Source: Betaproteobacteria bacterium HGW-Betaproteobacteria-16 | Lineage (GTDB): Bacteria; Pseudomonadota; Gammaproteobacteria; Burkholderiales; Burkholderiaceae_C | Direction of reading: 5' to 3' | DNA: 64,000 nucleotides | Assembly (NCBI GenBank): GCA_002840835.1 | Contig: PHCQ01000031.1 | Span: 1-64,000 of the forward strand | Notes under the pieces: model-generated | Databases searched by the model: none | Seen by the model: only the letters and a program-made list of their open reading frames with translations | Told to the model about the DNA's origin: nothing | Shown: positions 62,854-64,000 of the stretch, one piece after another | Position numbering within the stretch: position 1 is the stretch's first letter | Layout: every line of letters begins with the position of its first letter | Position numbers and translations under genes: made by a program

Positions 62854-63762
62854 TCAAACGGTGGCGGTGGTGGCTGCAGAAGATGTGGTGGCGAGCACGG
62901 CCCTGCCCATGGTTTCGCCCATGCGCACGCCTTGTTCGGGCATCCACTGCGGATTGAAGGTGATGGTGTCCTTGGGCCAGAGCATGACGACGGTGGAGCC
63001 CAGCAGGAAGCAGCCCATTTCTTCGCCGCGCGCCTGCATGAACACCTGATCCTCGTAATCCCACTCGCGGATTCGCTCGGTGCGCGGCGGGTTGACCACG
63101 CCGTGCCACACCGTGGCCATGCTGCCCACGATGGTGGCGCCCACCAGCACCAGCACGAAGGGGCGGGTTTCCTGGCTGCCTTCGGGGCCAAACGGAATGT
63201 CGTAGACGCACACCACGCGCTCGTTGCGCGCGAACAAGCCCGGAATGCCTCGGGCGGTGGCCGGGTTGACCGAAAACAGTTCACCGGGCACGTAGATCAT
63301 GCGGCGCAGGCGGCCCGCGCAGGGCATGTGGACCCGGTGGTAATCCCTGGGGCTCAGGTAGAGCGTGGCAAAGGAGCCGTCCACGAACTGGTCGGCCAGT
63401 TCCAGATCGCCGCCCACCAGAGCGCGGGTGCTGTACTGGTGGCCCTTGGCCTGGAAGATCTGGTCGTGTTCGATGGTGCCGTACTGGCTGATGGCCCCGT
63501 CCACCGGGCACACAAATTCGGCACGCGACAAGGGCCGCACGCCCGGCTTGAGCGCGCGGGTGAAGAACTCGTTGAAGCTGGCGTAGCTGCGCACGTCGGG
63601 GTTGGCCGCTTCATCCATGTTGACGCTGTAGCGCTTGATGAACCAGCGAATGATGGCGTGGGACACCGCACCAGCGCGCGCCCCGGCCACCCAGCCTCCA
63701 AAAACGGTCAAGGCCCGCTTGGGCCACAGGTACTGCAGTTGAACAGAAAGGGGAGTTGCCAC
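62854..63762 (-). CDS. psd: Phosphatidylserine decarboxylase proenzyme
   Basis: Makes phosphatidylethanolamine at the inner membrane. The proenzyme has [41 protein letters not shown] (catalytic Asp), [11 protein letters not shown] (His) and the self-cleavage motif LGST near residue 256 ([16 protein letters not shown]), where the pyruvoyl prosthetic group forms. The chosen GTG at 63762 gives 302 residues and matches the usual start shortly before QYLWPKRAL; an in-frame ATG at 63828 would add 22 residues. Encoded with purT. Divergent from the ABC ATPase gene at the window end. Confidence 0.93.
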   Translation of the reverse strand: MATPLSVQLQYLWPKRALTVFGGWVAGARAGAVSHAIIRWFIKRYSVNMDEAANPDVRSYASFNEFFTRALKPGVRPLSRAEFVCPVDGAISQYGTIEHDQIFQAKGHQYSTRALVGGDLELADQFVDGSFATLYLSPRDYHRVHMPCAGRLRRMIYVPGELFSVNPATARGIPGLFARNERVVCVYDIPFGPEGSQETRPFVLVLVGATIVGSMATVWHGVVNPPRTERIREWDYEDQVFMQARGEEMGCFLLGSTVVMLWPKDTITFNPQWMPEQGVRMGETMGRAVLATTSSAATTATV

Positions 63763-63888
63763 AGCAAGAATCGGGTGAGAAACGGAGAGGTGCGGAACGG
63801 GGCTGGTGCCGCCAAGCCTGGTATGCATTGTAGGTTCCGGCCCACCGGGCACCGTGAGGGGTCCACAGCTGTGTCTGCAGGCCATGCT

Positions 63889-63904
63889 CCTGCACGCGTG
63901 CAGG
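63889..63904. promoter_or_regulatory. 16-bp perfect palindrome before the ABC ATPase gene
   Basis: CCTGCACGCGTGCAGG is its own reverse complement, directly followed by CACAAT (63905-63910), a plausible -10, and the ATG at 63920. A palindrome abutting the -10 suggests repressor binding, though a very stable hairpin is also possible. Confidence 0.45.
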
Positions 63905-63919
63905 CACAATGTCCTGCCT

Positions 63920-64000
63920 ATGAGCACCCCTCTGTTTGAAGCCCACGATCTGGTCAAACGCTATGGCGACACCACCGTGGTGGACGGCCTGTCGTTTTCG
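63920..64000 (+). CDS. ABC transporter ATP-binding protein, N-terminal fragment (runs off the window)
   Basis: The last 27 codons of the window read MSTPLFEAHDLVKRYGDTTV followed by VDGLSFS, which is the standard start of an ABC ATPase (xxLxKxYGxxxVxxxLSF) just before Walker A. The style fits the branched-chain or multidrug ABC-2 type. Nothing more can be said because Walker A lies beyond base 64000. A 16-bp palindrome and a possible -10 lie upstream. Confidence 0.8.
   Translation, partial: MSTPLFEAHDLVKRYGDTTVVDGLSFS

Overview
The window looks like a chromosomal segment of a GC-rich betaproteobacterium of the order Burkholderiales, most probably Comamonadaceae (Hydrogenophaga/Acidovorax-like). 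This rests on the tRNA-Tyr/Gly/Thr-tuf cluster, a trp operon holding trpE-trpG-trpD-trpC with ung behind it, the hemE-priA pair, the class of GC-rich repeats dispersed between genes, and the protein families present. The family assignment is inferred from recalled gene order and protein style, not from a database search. Nothing here is a prophage, plasmid or conjugative element; most of it is core metabolism with one accessory-looking stretch (about 8.2-14.1 kb).

Layout. 1-540: start of tuf and three tRNA genes (minus strand). 600-7480: a tryptophan operon on the minus strand, beginning with a leader peptide carrying Trp codons, then trpE, trpG, a threonine aldolase, a LysE-type exporter, trpD, a 49-codon membrane ORF, trpC and ung, mostly overlapping or closely packed. 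7.5-14.1 kb: an envelope/periplasmic protein, then a same-strand run of small genes (mandelate racemase-like enzyme, DUF4287, DUF4256, VOC proteins, SnoaL-like, MAPEG, lipoprotein), at least one of them broken. 14.3-18.5 kb: hemE, a region with DnaA boxes, priA, and an orphan yidD-like gene. 18.5-24 kb: GAF plus degenerate receiver pair, metallo-beta-lactamase-fold protein, katG with a strong terminator and an upstream inverted repeat, AEC transporter. 24.1-37.6 kb: rep helicase, an exported protein, PhoD-like phosphatase, gph, rpe, apaG, Gcr-type membrane protein, thiL, pgpA, pncC, an AlkC-type glycosylase and arginase. 37.8-40.6 kb: a secreted subtilase with six Cys-containing repeats. 40.6-49.1 kb: monooxygenase-fold protein, GMC oxidoreductase, hydroxyacyl-CoA dehydrogenase, hemerythrin, SDR, FMN-binding protein, GST, LysR regulator and glutathione reductase. 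49.1-53.3 kb: tandem repeats, a frameshifted MgtC/DUF4010 gene, amn, an AbiE-like toxin-antitoxin relic, and a response regulator. 53.6-58.5 kb: a complete tripartite ABC efflux operon. 58.7-64 kb: molybdenum hydroxylase pair, purT, psd and the start of an ABC ATPase gene.

Functional themes. The trp operon shows sequence signs of Trp-codon-dependent leader control. Redox and detoxification genes recur (katG, gor, GST, hemerythrin with an FNR-like box, VOC proteins, MAPEG). DNA maintenance is represented by ung, priA, rep and AlkC.

The most unusual structure is a roughly 100-nt, hairpin-rich repeat present in four copies (near 28.7, 29.7, 43.6 and 61.5 kb). Every copy starts within a few bases of a stop codon and lies in the sense orientation of the gene it follows, which suggests a mobile or amplified 3'-end module. 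A second repeat family sits in tandem directly behind gor, and a third GC-rich repeat type appears to have been absorbed in frame into priA.
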